Of a stretch of 30,025 nt of DNA, positions 8,154 through 16,358 are shown piece after piece. Position numbers and translations under genes: made by a program. The DNA is taken from NCBI GenBank assembly GCA_024233135.1, contig JACKPZ010000033.1, positions 1 to 30,025 on the forward strand. Reading direction: 5' to 3'. The notes under the pieces were generated by a model. The model saw only the letters and a program-made list of their open reading frames with translations, searched no databases and was not told the DNA's origin. How positions within the stretch are numbered: position 1 is the first letter of the stretch; each line of letters opens with the position of its first letter. The DNA is from Akkermansiaceae bacterium. GTDB taxonomy: Bacteria > Verrucomicrobiota > Verrucomicrobiia > Verrucomicrobiales > Akkermansiaceae.

Positions 8154-9407
8154 TCAGGCGCCGGGCTCGAAGGTCTCGCCGTTCACCTTCACGTTGCGCA
8201 CCGAAAGACGCTTCACCTCACCGAGTTCGAGACGGCGGCCCTTGAGGCGGACGTCGATGTTCTCAAGCGTGATGTCACGGATCTCGTCATCCGGATTTCC
8301 ACCAAGCCAACCCCAGCTTCCGAAGCTGCCGCGGATGTTGCGCAACGTGACGTTGTTCACCTTGCGTGTAGGCTGCGGGTGGCCTTTGAGATCGAAGAAC
8401 TGGCGCCACGGGGCGACATTGAGGATGCGGCCGCCGCCGGCGAGTTCGATGTCCTCGATGAGGATGTTCTCGTAGTGCTGCGGCGTGTCCGGGCGGAGCT
8501 TGAGCGTGAGGGCGGTGGCATTGCCCTCGATGCGGCACCCGCGCACGGTGATGTTGCGGATCTTCGTCGCCTCGCTGCCGCAGGTGATCATGCCGTTGCC
8601 GTCACCAAACACGCAGTCTTCGACTAGGATGTTCTCCACCGGCGGGCTGTCGGTATCCCTGTCGGCGAGGGGGCCCTTGCTGCCCTTCAGCGCGATGTTG
8701 TCGTCGTTCACGGAAATCCGGCACTTGCGGATCGTGACGTCGCGCGAGCTGTCGACGTCGATCCCATCGGTACTCGGCCCGAGGATCTTGCCGGTGGTGG
8801 GCGCGTGGATGTCGAGTCCCTCGATGCGGACGTTGGCGCAACGGTAGAGGTGGAGGTTCCAGAAACCGGAGTCACGGAAGGTGAGGTCGCGGATTTCCAC
8901 ATCGTCGCAGCGGTCGATGAACATCAGACGCGGGCGCTCGACCTCGAGGTTGGTGCATTTCGGGTTCTCCTTCCGGCGCTGCCAGAATTGCGCCCAGAAC
9001 AGGATTCCGTTGCCGTCGATCTTCCCTTCCCCGCCGATCCGGACGCCCTGCATTTCCTGCGCGTTGACGAGCGCCATGCGCCATGGTTCGAAGTGTCCTT
9101 CGATGCGGGTGACCCGCTTCGGGTAGTCTTCGATGCGGTTCGAGCCGAGCAGGACGCCGCCTTTCGCGACATGCAGCGAGACTCCTTGTTTCAGGAAGAT
9201 CGAGCCCGAGAGGAAGGTGCCCTTCGGGATCTCGACCACGCCGCCTTTTCGCGCGGCGGAGTCGATCGCCTTCTGGATGGCCTCCGTATTGAGCGTCCTG
9301 CCGTCGGGCACGGCACCGTAGTCGGTGATCACGAAACGCTCCGCCGCGTGGGACGCGGGAATGAGGAAAACAACGATGCTGGCAAAGGCGGAGCGAACGA
9401 AACGCAT
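8154..9407 (-). CDS. Secreted glycoside hydrolase family 28 protein (polygalacturonase-like)
   Basis: A 417-residue exported protein with signal peptide MRFVRSAFASIVVFLIPASHA. Next come a pectate-lyase-superfamily opening (ITDYGAVPDGRTLNTEAIQKAID) and right-handed beta-helix repeats. GH28 hallmarks are STDGID (212-217; canonical NTDG/D), VNDDNIALK with the Asp pair 235-236, CGSE (276-279; replacing the usual GHG...GS) and LKLRPD (303; in place of the usual RIK). These support inverting hydrolysis of alpha-linked uronic acids or rhamnose-containing pectin, but the altered motifs leave specificity open (exo-polygalacturonase, rhamnogalacturonase or other). It is last in the rhaM-sulfatase-GH51 series, 60 bases after GH51. 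An upstream in-frame ATG at 9449 exists; ATG 9407 is chosen because the signal peptide starts there. Confidence 0.88.
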   Translation of the reverse strand: MRFVRSAFASIVVFLIPASHAAERFVITDYGAVPDGRTLNTEAIQKAIDSAARKGGVVEIPKGTFLSGSIFLKQGVSLHVAKGGVLLGSNRIEDYPKRVTRIEGHFEPWRMALVNAQEMQGVRIGGEGKIDGNGILFWAQFWQRRKENPKCTNLEVERPRLMFIDRCDDVEIRDLTFRDSGFWNLHLYRCANVRIEGLDIHAPTTGKILGPSTDGIDVDSSRDVTIRKCRISVNDDNIALKGSKGPLADRDTDSPPVENILVEDCVFGDGNGMITCGSEATKIRNITVRGCRIEGNATALTLKLRPDTPQHYENILIEDIELAGGGRILNVAPWRQFFDLKGHPQPTRKVNNVTLRNIRGSFGSWGWLGGNPDDEIRDITLENIDVRLKGRRLELGEVKRLSVRNVKVNGETFEPGA

Positions 9408-9467
9408 GATGGGAGAGTCGCCGATTCCGCGTCCCGCCGCATGTCGCACGATCGGGTTACCGCCGCG

Positions 9468-11918
9468 TCACCGGGGAATCCGCAGCACCGTGTGCGACCA
9501 CGCCGGCAGCGTGTGGCGAAGGTTTCCACCGCGGACGGGAAGCTCGATCCCGCGCGGCGCGACCTTGTCCGGCTGGTCGAGCGTGTTGTGGTCATCGGGC
9601 GACCCGGAGCCCAGCACGGTGCCGCGCGCGGGTTTCTCCGACTTCCAGCCGGGAATGCGGATCTCGACCTCGCGCGGAGTGGACGACGGATTCGACGCGT
9701 GCAGCACGAGTTCCTTGGCCGCGACGTCGAGGCCGGCGACCGCGAAGACCTTCGGGCGACCGGTGCGGCTGACTTGCTGGACGAGCTTGTTGTCGATGAA
9801 ACAACGGATGTTGGGGCCCTTGAGTTCGACGCGGAGGTCATACCAGCGGTTTGTTTCGATATGGCCCGGCACGTGGGGCGACTGCCAGCCGTGCACTTCG
9901 AGGGCATGGGCGGTGTTGCCCCAGCCGCCGATGTTCCACCAGCAGCGCTCGGAGCCGTCGCCACTGCGGAAGAGGATGAGGAACCCCTCGCTGCCGCCGG
10001 TTTTGCGGGCCTTCACCGAGATCGTGCAGTCGCCACCGACCGGTTGATCGACCATGACAACGGCGGGTTCGGCCGCGGCCGTCTGGCGGATCAGGTTTCC
10101 TTCGCCGTTCCACTCGCCGGAGTTCGAGGTGAAACCGTCGAGGCCGTCACCCGAGCGGAACACCACATCGCGGTCCCGACGGATGACGAGGTCCTTGAAC
10201 TCGGCCTGCGTGTCCCATGTGCCGAGCCCCGCCTTGCCCGCGGGCTCGGACGTGGCGTCGTTGTCCTCCAGTTTCGACGAGACGACGCGGTCCGGCCGGT
10301 TGTTTCCGAACATCGCCTGGATGTGATAGGAGGGCGTGGGCATCACGCGCGTGGCGTCGAACCAGATGAGGTCCGGCGTCCACTGGACGTATCCCTCGCG
10401 AGCGAGCAGCGGAGCGTAGCAGGACATCGTGACCAGGTCGGCGTTGCGCAGCAGGCCGGTCATGAAGGCGGCCTCGCAGACGGCGGCGTCGAGCGCGCTC
10501 ACGCGGTCCGCCCGGTGCGCGGCGAACTCGCCGGCGAAGACCTTGGGGCCCTTGCGGTCGTAGGAGTCGTATCGGGCCGCGTGTTCGAGAAACCAAAGCG
10601 GCGGACGGTAGTAGTGCTCGTCGACCACTTCGGCGGGAGTGCCCTTGCGGAACTTGTCCCATGCGAAGCGCCAGTTTCCATCATCCACGCCGGGGCCCGA
10701 GGTGGTGATGAGCGTGATCTCCGGGTTCGAGCGCTTCAGCGCCTTGTAAAAGACCTCGTAGCGTTTGAAGTATTCCTCGCCCCACTGTTCGTTGCCGATG
10801 CCGAGGTGTTTCATGCCGAACGGCTCGGGATGCCCCATCTCGGCGCGGAGTTTTCCCCACTTGCTGGTGACCGGGCCGTTGGCAAACTCGACAAGGTCGA
10901 TGGCGTCCTGCACCCATTCGTCGAGTTCGTCCGCCGGGACGAGCTGACCGGCTTGGAACTGGCAGGACATACCGCAGTTAAGAACCGGCACGGGCGCGGC
11001 GCCGATGTCCTCGCAGAGTTGGAAGAACTCGAAGAATCCGAGGCCGTAGGTTTGGTGGTAGTGGTGGTCCGGGCGTTTCGGGTCGTCCTGGATCCAGCGG
11101 TTCCAGTTTTGTTTGCGCTCCCAGATCGGCCCGACGGTGTCCTTCCACCGGTAGGCGTTCGGCAGGTCGTTGCCCTCGACGATGCATCCGCCGGGAAAAC
11201 GCATGAAGCCGGGTTTCATATCGGCGAGCATCCGGACGAGATCGGCCCGCAGGCCGTTCTCGCGCTGGTTCCAGGTGTCCTTGGGAAACAGGGAGACCAC
11301 ATCGAGGTCCACCGATCCGGGCGTATCCATCACCACCTGCAGGCGGGCGTCCGGATCCGTGATCGAACTCGTGAGCTCCACGGCATGGCGTTTCCATTCC
11401 GGCGTGAGCGCGTCGACACGCTGTTCCGCCAACTGCTCCCCGGAGATCCTCACGAGCCGGACGACGAGACCACCGGCGTATCCATCGACCGCGCGGGCGT
11501 GGACGGAGAAGCGATAGACGCCTTTTTCCTTCACCGGGATCCCGCCGTATCCTTCGTTGAGGAGGCCATATCCGTCGCCGGGTTTGAAACACGAGAGCCG
11601 GGCAAAAGCCGGGTTGTTGGGGTGCACCGGATTTTCCCTGGCGATCTTGGTTTCGCCAACAGCCCCGCCGCGTTTCCACTCGCTCCACGCATGCATCGCG
11701 CTGCGGTGCTCGAAAGAACGGTTCTGGACCATCTCCGCATACAAGCCGCCGTCGCCGGCGTAGTTGATGTCCTCGAAGAAGATGCCGTGCATCGTGGGGC
11801 TCACGTCGGTCGACTTTCCTGCGAGATCGACCGTCCAGGTGACCGCCCCGGCCAGTCCCGGAACGGCGGCTGCAAGTGGGAGGATGCGGCGAAGGATGGT
11901 GCGCGGTATCGGGATCAT
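9468..11918 (-). CDS. Secreted GH51 alpha-L-arabinofuranosidase with an internal LamG-like insertion
   Basis: An 816-residue exported enzyme predicted to release alpha-L-arabinofuranosyl groups from arabinan, arabinoxylan or arabinogalactan side chains. It has a signal peptide (about 1-25), the GH51 opening STDVSPTMHGIFFEDINYAGDG, and a jelly-roll carbohydrate-binding-like region (about 95-215). The catalytic barrel carries the acid/base in GIGNEQWGEE (Glu377) and the nucleophile in FAGEFAAH (Glu464). Before the final beta-sandwich (about 736-816) lies an extra segment (about 565-735) that reads like a concanavalin/LamG-type fold (GFLILFRSGDG...WYDLRVELKGPNIRCFIDNKLV), making it longer than simple GH51 enzymes. 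The signal peptide fixes ATG 11918; an upstream in-frame ATG at 12065 lies inside the sulfatase gene. A strong terminator hairpin separates it from the sulfatase. Confidence 0.92.
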   Translation of the reverse strand: MIPIPRTILRRILPLAAAVPGLAGAVTWTVDLAGKSTDVSPTMHGIFFEDINYAGDGGLYAEMVQNRSFEHRSAMHAWSEWKRGGAVGETKIARENPVHPNNPAFARLSCFKPGDGYGLLNEGYGGIPVKEKGVYRFSVHARAVDGYAGGLVVRLVRISGEQLAEQRVDALTPEWKRHAVELTSSITDPDARLQVVMDTPGSVDLDVVSLFPKDTWNQRENGLRADLVRMLADMKPGFMRFPGGCIVEGNDLPNAYRWKDTVGPIWERKQNWNRWIQDDPKRPDHHYHQTYGLGFFEFFQLCEDIGAAPVPVLNCGMSCQFQAGQLVPADELDEWVQDAIDLVEFANGPVTSKWGKLRAEMGHPEPFGMKHLGIGNEQWGEEYFKRYEVFYKALKRSNPEITLITTSGPGVDDGNWRFAWDKFRKGTPAEVVDEHYYRPPLWFLEHAARYDSYDRKGPKVFAGEFAAHRADRVSALDAAVCEAAFMTGLLRNADLVTMSCYAPLLAREGYVQWTPDLIWFDATRVMPTPSYHIQAMFGNNRPDRVVSSKLEDNDATSEPAGKAGLGTWDTQAEFKDLVIRRDRDVVFRSGDGLDGFTSNSGEWNGEGNLIRQTAAAEPAVVMVDQPVGGDCTISVKARKTGGSEGFLILFRSGDGSERCWWNIGGWGNTAHALEVHGWQSPHVPGHIETNRWYDLRVELKGPNIRCFIDNKLVQQVSRTGRPKVFAVAGLDVAAKELVLHASNPSSTPREVEIRIPGWKSEKPARGTVLGSGSPDDHNTLDQPDKVAPRGIELPVRGGNLRHTLPAWSHTVLRIPR

Positions 11919-11965
11919 GGCGGAACGGGTTTTTGCGTCGCCACTATAACGTCGGCATCTGTCGT

Positions 11966-12000
11966 AAAAAAGCACCGGCGCGGAGTGACAGTCACTCCGC
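11966..12000 (-). terminator. Intrinsic terminator overlapping the sulfatase stop codon
   Basis: A perfect 10-bp inverted repeat (GCGGAGTGAC, one base, GTCACTCCGC; 11980-12000) is followed on the minus strand by an 8-base spacer and six T residues (11966-11971 read as AAAAAA on plus). The TGA of the sulfatase lies inside the stem. It would end or attenuate transcription before the GH51 gene, or stabilise the 3' end of the rhaM-sulfatase message. Confidence 0.65.
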
Positions 12001-13422
12001 GGGCGGCAGGTGGCCGGCCGCATATTCGCGCACCATCGAGGAGAATCGCTCGACCGTCTCCGCATTCACCGGGTCGCCGGCGACGTTCTTCATTTCGTGC
12101 GGGTCCTTCGAGGGATCGAGCAGCATTTTTCCTTCCCCGCGCCCGAAGAACTCGGCGTAACGCCAGTTCTCGGTGCGCAGGGATACACCGGTGAAGTGTT
12201 CGCCGTCCTCGCTCCAGACGCTGAAGGCCGGATGATCCCATTCGCGATCGGGAGTTTCCAACAATGGCGCGAGACTGCGACCTTCAAGCCCTGCGGGGAC
12301 ATCCAGGCCGCACAGTTCGACCAAGGTCGGATAGAGATCGACCATCTCGACCACGCGGGGGCACACGCGGCCCGCGGTTTCCTCGCGCGGATCGCAGATG
12401 AGCAAGGGGGTGCGGGTGCCTTGCTCCCAGAGGGACCCGGCCTTCGACCATTTGCCCTTCTCGCCGAGCTGGTATCCGTGGTCGCCCCAGAACACGACGA
12501 TTGTTTTCTCGCGCAGTCCGAGGCGATCGAGCGCCTCCATCACGCGGCCGAGGTTCCAGTCCATGAACGATGACGAGGCGAGATAGGCGCGGATCATCTC
12601 GCGTGCTTCCTGCGGCGAGGCGTCGCGATTGATGAACAGGTCGGCGTTCTTCGGACGGATCGAGCCGGCGGGAAACCCGTCGGGCACGGTCGGCCGCGGC
12701 GCGAAATCCGGAGGCAGCGGGATCTCATCGAGCTTCCACATGTCGAAGCACCATTGCGGTGCCTCCAGCGGCGTGTGGGGTTTCACGAATCCGCAGCCGA
12801 TGAAGAACGGCTCGTCCTTGAATTGTTCGAGATAACGGATCGTGCGATCGGCCACCTTCGAGTCGCCGTGATTGCGGCCTTCGTTCTTGAGGACGACCCA
12901 GCGGTCCGAATTCCGATCGCGTTTCTCCGCGCTCACCTCCTTCGGTCCCTTGTCCGGGGCGGTCGATTCCACCGCATGCTTCGGCACGCCGGCGAGCGTG
13001 CGCACCTGGCCGTCCACGGACCATGCGTCGGTGTCGTCGATGCCACCGTGGAATATTTTTCCGACGCGCACGGTCGTGTAGCCGTGCTTCATGAAATGCT
13101 TCGGCAGGCTGACGAAATCCGGATGTTTGTCGCCGAACCAGATGCGGTTTCCGATGACTCCGGTGGTTCCCGGGTGGCGGCCGGTGAGCATCGAAGCGCG
13201 CGACGGATTGCAGAGCGGGAACTGGCAGTAGGCGCGCTCGAAACGCACGCCGGTGGCGGCCAGCCTGTCGATATTGGGCGTCTTCGCCAGGTCGCTCGCG
13301 TAACATCCGACCTCGGTGCGAAGGTCGTCGGAAATCACGAGGAGCACGTTCATGCGCTCCTTCGCGGCAAGCGGAAGCAGCAGGAACGAGAGGATGAATC
13401 CGATGATGTGCTTGCGTTTCAT
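11992..13422 (-). CDS. Secreted type I sulfatase, iduronate-2-sulfatase-like
   Basis: A 476-residue exported sulfatase with signal peptide MKRKHIIGFILSFLLLPLAA. Metal-binding Asp residues are in VISDDLR (Asp32, Asp33). The formylglycine signature CNPSR is at 71-75 (Cys71 is the residue to be oxidised), within CNPSRASMLTGRHPGTTG. Later motifs are GKIFHGG, GCGFVKPHTP and FWGDHGYQLGE with a further Asp-His pair. The early sequence most resembles iduronate-2-sulfatases, hinting at 2-O-sulfated uronate or a similar ester, though bacterial members act on many sulfated glycans. Its ATG overlaps the rhaM stop (ATGA), so the two are translated as a unit. ATG 13422 is chosen because the signal peptide begins there. 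The dedicated formylglycine maturase is not in this window. Confidence 0.92.
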   Translation of the reverse strand: MKRKHIIGFILSFLLLPLAAKERMNVLLVISDDLRTEVGCYASDLAKTPNIDRLAATGVRFERAYCQFPLCNPSRASMLTGRHPGTTGVIGNRIWFGDKHPDFVSLPKHFMKHGYTTVRVGKIFHGGIDDTDAWSVDGQVRTLAGVPKHAVESTAPDKGPKEVSAEKRDRNSDRWVVLKNEGRNHGDSKVADRTIRYLEQFKDEPFFIGCGFVKPHTPLEAPQWCFDMWKLDEIPLPPDFAPRPTVPDGFPAGSIRPKNADLFINRDASPQEAREMIRAYLASSSFMDWNLGRVMEALDRLGLREKTIVVFWGDHGYQLGEKGKWSKAGSLWEQGTRTPLLICDPREETAGRVCPRVVEMVDLYPTLVELCGLDVPAGLEGRSLAPLLETPDREWDHPAFSVWSEDGEHFTGVSLRTENWRYAEFFGRGEGKMLLDPSKDPHEMKNVAGDPVNAETVERFSSMVREYAAGHLPPAE

Positions 13423-13733
13423 GCCTGATAGAAAACCTCGACCAGCGGCACCTCGACCGGTGAGTTGTCCGGATTCACCTCCATGACCAGAGCCATGAAA
13501 TCCCACCATTTGCGCACCAGTGGATGACCGGCGAGATCCGCAGCCGTGTTGCCGGCTCCCAGTTTCCGCACGGCGAACAAGCTGCCGTCCGCGGGATCGA
13601 GGAAGATCGCGTAGTCCGTGATGCCCGCATCCGCCAGCGCCTGTGACAGTTCGGGCCAGATCTCGTCGTGGCGTTTCCGGTATTCGTCCTCGAATCCGGG
13701 CTTCAATTTCATGCGGAATGCCTGGCGCTCCAT
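13419..13733 (-). CDS. rhaM: L-rhamnose mutarotase
   Basis: A 104-residue cytoplasmic enzyme that interconverts alpha and beta anomers of L-rhamnose for catabolism. It shows the RhaM pattern: FRMKLKPGFEDEYRKRHDEIWPEL near the start (split here only by the family's usual spacing), then ITDYAIFLD, WWDFM and the C-terminal NPDNSPVEVPLVEVFY. Length equals the E. coli protein. A GAGAG element upstream of ATG 13733 could be the ribosome binding site; longer in-frame starts read into trpG and are rejected. The last bases overlap the sulfatase start by ATGA, tying rhamnose processing to desulfation. The genes for rhamnose isomerase, kinase and aldolase are not in the window. Confidence 0.9.
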   Translation of the reverse strand: MERQAFRMKLKPGFEDEYRKRHDEIWPELSQALADAGITDYAIFLDPADGSLFAVRKLGAGNTAADLAGHPLVRKWWDFMALVMEVNPDNSPVEVPLVEVFYQA

Positions 13734-13785
13734 GGTTCTCTCAGGGTTTCCCGAGCGAACCATTCTTTCCCGCAGATGTCCAATA

Positions 13786-13797
13786 CCCCGATCGGGG
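13786..13797 (-). terminator. 12-base palindrome between trpG and rhaM, possible weak terminator
   Basis: CCCCGATCGGGG lies 7 bases after the trpG stop on the minus strand and is followed by TATTGG. It is a perfect palindrome, but the stem would be only 4 bp with a 4-base loop and no T-run, so a terminator role is doubtful. It is the only structure seen in the 71 bases between trpG and rhaM. Confidence 0.25.
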
Positions 13798-13804
13798 AGC
13801 GGCT

Positions 13805-14368
13805 TCAGAAGCGCAGGAAATTCTCCAGCAGCTTCCGGCCGTCCTGCGTGAGGATGGACTCCGGGTGGAACTGCACGCCGTGCACCGGGTGTTCCTTGTG
13901 CTTGAGGCCCATGATCTCGCCTTCCTCGGTCCACGCCGTGATTTCGAGACAGTCGGGCAGCGTCTCGCGTTTCACGATGAGCGAGTGGTAGCGGGTGGCT
14001 TCGAAGGGATCCGGCATGCCCGCGAACACGCTCGCGCCGGAGTGATGGATGGGCGAGGTCTTGCCGTGCATCAGGCGGTCGGCACGAACGACGTCGCCGC
14101 CGTATACCTGGCCGATCGATTGGTGGCCGAGGCAGACACCGAGGATCGGCGTGGTGGCGCCGAGTTCGCGGATGAGATCCATCGAGATCCCGGCCTCGTT
14201 GGGCGTGCAGGGCCCCGGCGAAATGCAGATGCGTTCGGGTTTCTTCGCCTTCACCTCATCGACGGAGATCACGTCGTTCCGATAGATCTCCATCTCCACC
14301 CCCAACTCGCCGAAGTATTGGACGAGGTTGTAGGTGAACGAGTCGTAGTTATCGAGAATCAGCAACAT
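13805..14368 (-). CDS. trpG: Anthranilate synthase component II (glutamine amidotransferase)
   Basis: A 187-residue class I glutamine amidotransferase that supplies ammonia to component I for anthranilate synthesis, in the cytoplasm. It begins MLLILDNYDSFTYNLVQY. The oxyanion segment ISPGPCTP is at 49-56, the nucleophile Cys79 is in GVCLGHQ, and the His168/Glu170 pair is in QFHPES. The product's length is normal. It starts 15 bases after the trpE stop, so the two form an operon. The same domain can serve para-aminobenzoate synthesis (PabA), and a shared dual-use subunit is possible. The tight linkage to a TrpE-type subunit makes anthranilate the more likely product. Confidence 0.9.
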   Translation of the reverse strand: MLLILDNYDSFTYNLVQYFGELGVEMEIYRNDVISVDEVKAKKPERICISPGPCTPNEAGISMDLIRELGATTPILGVCLGHQSIGQVYGGDVVRADRLMHGKTSPIHHSGASVFAGMPDPFEATRYHSLIVKRETLPDCLEITAWTEEGEIMGLKHKEHPVHGVQFHPESILTQDGRKLLENFLRF

Positions 14369-14383
14369 GGGAGGGAAGAGGTA

Positions 14384-15898
14384 TCAATCTTCGAGAGTCT
14401 TGGCCAACGCGATGGCCCGGAGCATGCCCTTGGCCTTGTTCACCGTCTCTACGTATTCGTAGGTGGGATCCGAATCGGCGACCACCCCCGCGCCGGCCTG
14501 GACGTAGGCTTTGCCGTCCTTCAGCAGGCAGGTGCGCAGCGTGATGCACGAATCGTGTGATCCATCGAACCCGAAGTAGCCGACAGCTCCGGCGTAGGTG
14601 CAGCGCTTGTGCTTTTCGAGCGAGTTGATGATCTGCATGGCGCGGATCTTCGGCGCGCCGCTGACGGTGCCGGCGGGAAACGTGGCACGCAGCACGTCAT
14701 ACGCGCTGTGCGCCGGATCGAGCTGGCCGGTGACGTTCGAAACGATGTGCATCACATGGCTGTAACGCTCGACGATCATGAAGTCGTCCACCTTCACCGC
14801 GCCGTGGCGGGCGATGCGGCCGACGTCGTTGCGCGCGAGGTCGACGAGCATCAGGTGTTCGGCGCGTTCCTTCGGATCGGCGAGCAGGTCGGCGGCGAGG
14901 GCGTCGTCCTCGGTCTGGGTTTTCCCCCTCCACCGGGTGCCGGCGATCGGGCGGATGTCGATGCGGCCGTCGATCGAGCGCACGTGGACTTCCGGCGAAC
15001 TGCCGACGAGCGCGAAGTCGCCGAGTTCGAGGATGAACATGTAAGGCGACGGATTGACGAAACGCAGGGCGCGGTAAAGATCAACGGGCGGCAGCTCGAA
15101 GTCCGTTTCGAACCGCTGGCTGGGCACGAATTGGAAGATATCACCAGCGGCGATGAACTCCTTGCCGGCGCGCACGATTTCCTCGAACTCGTCCTGCGTC
15201 GTGTTGCTCCGGGCATCGACCGGCTCCACTTCCAGCAGTCCGTTGAGCGCCGGCACGTGCAGCGGACGATTGAGGATCTCGACGATGGCAGCGATCTTGC
15301 CCGCGGCCTCGGCATAGGCGTCCTCCGGCGAGGCGGCTTGATCGAGAAACGCGTTGGCGATCACGAACAGACGGCGCAACCGTTGGTCGAAGACCAGCAA
15401 GGTGTCCGCGAGCAGGAACATCGCGTCCGGCACGCCGAGGGGATCGGGCGGAGGTTCGCCGAGCGTCGGCTCGAACTGGCGCACCGCATCGTACGCGAGA
15501 TAGCCGACCATGCCTCCGGAGAACGGCGGCAGCGAACCGTGCGTCACCGGCTTGTAAACCGACATCTCGCGTTCCAGCGCGGCCAGCACATCGTCCGGCG
15601 CCGTGTAGCCCCGGGACTTTGCTCCCTCGCGGATGGTGATTTCCTTGCCGCGGGCTTCGAACACCAGGCGAGGATCGCTGCCGATGATCGACCAACGCCC
15701 GGCTTTTTCCGTGCTCTCGGCGCTCTCGAGGAGAAACGAATGACGGTTGTCCCGCAACTTCAGGTATGCGGACAGCGGGGTCTCGAAGTCCGCCGCGAGC
15801 TGGGTGAACACGGGCACGACATTGCCCTGCTCCGCCAGCCCGGCGAAGACTTCCAAGGACGGCTCTACCGGTATGGAACTCACAGCGCCGCGAAGCAT
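14384..15898 (-). CDS. trpE: Anthranilate synthase component I
   Basis: A 504-residue chorismate-utilising enzyme making anthranilate, the first committed step of tryptophan synthesis. The N-terminal domain carries LLESAES, matching the tryptophan-binding LLES element used in feedback inhibition and favouring TrpE over PabB. The catalytic domain has GDIFQFVPSQRF, NPSPYMFIL, SPEVHVR, IRPIAGTR, LVDLARNDVGR, ATFPAGTVSGAPK, YAGAVGYFGFDG and a final GAGVVADSDP. All are conserved features of the family. It starts at ATG 15898; GTG 15883 is an alternative that would remove five residues. A GC-rich inverted repeat lies immediately upstream. The remaining trp genes are not in the window. Confidence 0.93.
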   Translation of the reverse strand: MLRGAVSSIPVEPSLEVFAGLAEQGNVVPVFTQLAADFETPLSAYLKLRDNRHSFLLESAESTEKAGRWSIIGSDPRLVFEARGKEITIREGAKSRGYTAPDDVLAALEREMSVYKPVTHGSLPPFSGGMVGYLAYDAVRQFEPTLGEPPPDPLGVPDAMFLLADTLLVFDQRLRRLFVIANAFLDQAASPEDAYAEAAGKIAAIVEILNRPLHVPALNGLLEVEPVDARSNTTQDEFEEIVRAGKEFIAAGDIFQFVPSQRFETDFELPPVDLYRALRFVNPSPYMFILELGDFALVGSSPEVHVRSIDGRIDIRPIAGTRWRGKTQTEDDALAADLLADPKERAEHLMLVDLARNDVGRIARHGAVKVDDFMIVERYSHVMHIVSNVTGQLDPAHSAYDVLRATFPAGTVSGAPKIRAMQIINSLEKHKRCTYAGAVGYFGFDGSHDSCITLRTCLLKDGKAYVQAGAGVVADSDPTYEYVETVNKAKGMLRAIALAKTLED

Positions 15899-16358
15899 GC
15901 CCGGCCGCGCCCTCAGGGCAAGCCCGGGATTGCGGCCCCGCGGTCAGGGATGCCTGAACAACCGCGAAATTCGGACAAAACGGATCATTTGCAGACCCGG
16001 AAATCCCGAGCACGTTCAAAATAAACCGCCGATTTGCCTCTTGTGGCCGATTTTGGGACCATCTGGCCGTTTATGCCCCTCCAAACTTCTTCCGATCCCC
16101 TGATTTTCATGCATTCTTAGGTCGTTCCGAGGCTGTCTACGGCACCACGAAACACCGGACTCAAACCGAGTTCAGCCCACAAAGCACGTCACTGATTTCC
16201 GGGGGGATGTCGGACGGGCCGGGTGGAACCGGACGAGTCAGGAAAAAAGCGCGTCGAGAAATCCGGGGGGGCTTCCGACGCGCATTTTTCTGTACACGCG
16301 GCGGGATTTCGCGGTCGCACGGTTGCCAGATGGTCGGGATGCCTCTATCACCCCGCAC
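15899..16358. other. Divergent intergenic region between trpE and manA
   Basis: This 460-base stretch separates divergent trpE and manA and should hold both promoters. It is more AT-rich in the middle (about 16000-16140) than the flanking genes. I see no convincing coding frame, no Trp-codon leader peptide and no clear -35/-10 pair that I would defend. Two G-tracts with related flanks occur: TTTCC plus six G at 16196-16206, and AATCC plus seven G at 16260-16271. An inverted repeat next to trpE is listed separately. Confidence 0.6.
15903..15937 (-). promoter_or_regulatory. Nested inverted repeat in the trpE leader
   Basis: GGCCGC (15903-15908) and GCGGCC (15932-15937) form an outer repeat around an inner hairpin, GCCC-TCA-GGGC (15909-15919). 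On the minus strand this structure ends four bases before the trpE ATG, so in the mRNA it would cover the ribosome binding region. It could reduce or regulate trpE translation. GC-rich DNA gives such repeats by chance, hence the low confidence. Confidence 0.3.

Noticed and set aside
8805..12194. A 1,129-codon open frame on the plus strand
   Set aside because: Antisense to GH28, GH51 and the end of the sulfatase, all with intact catalytic motifs; its translation shows no recognisable domain.
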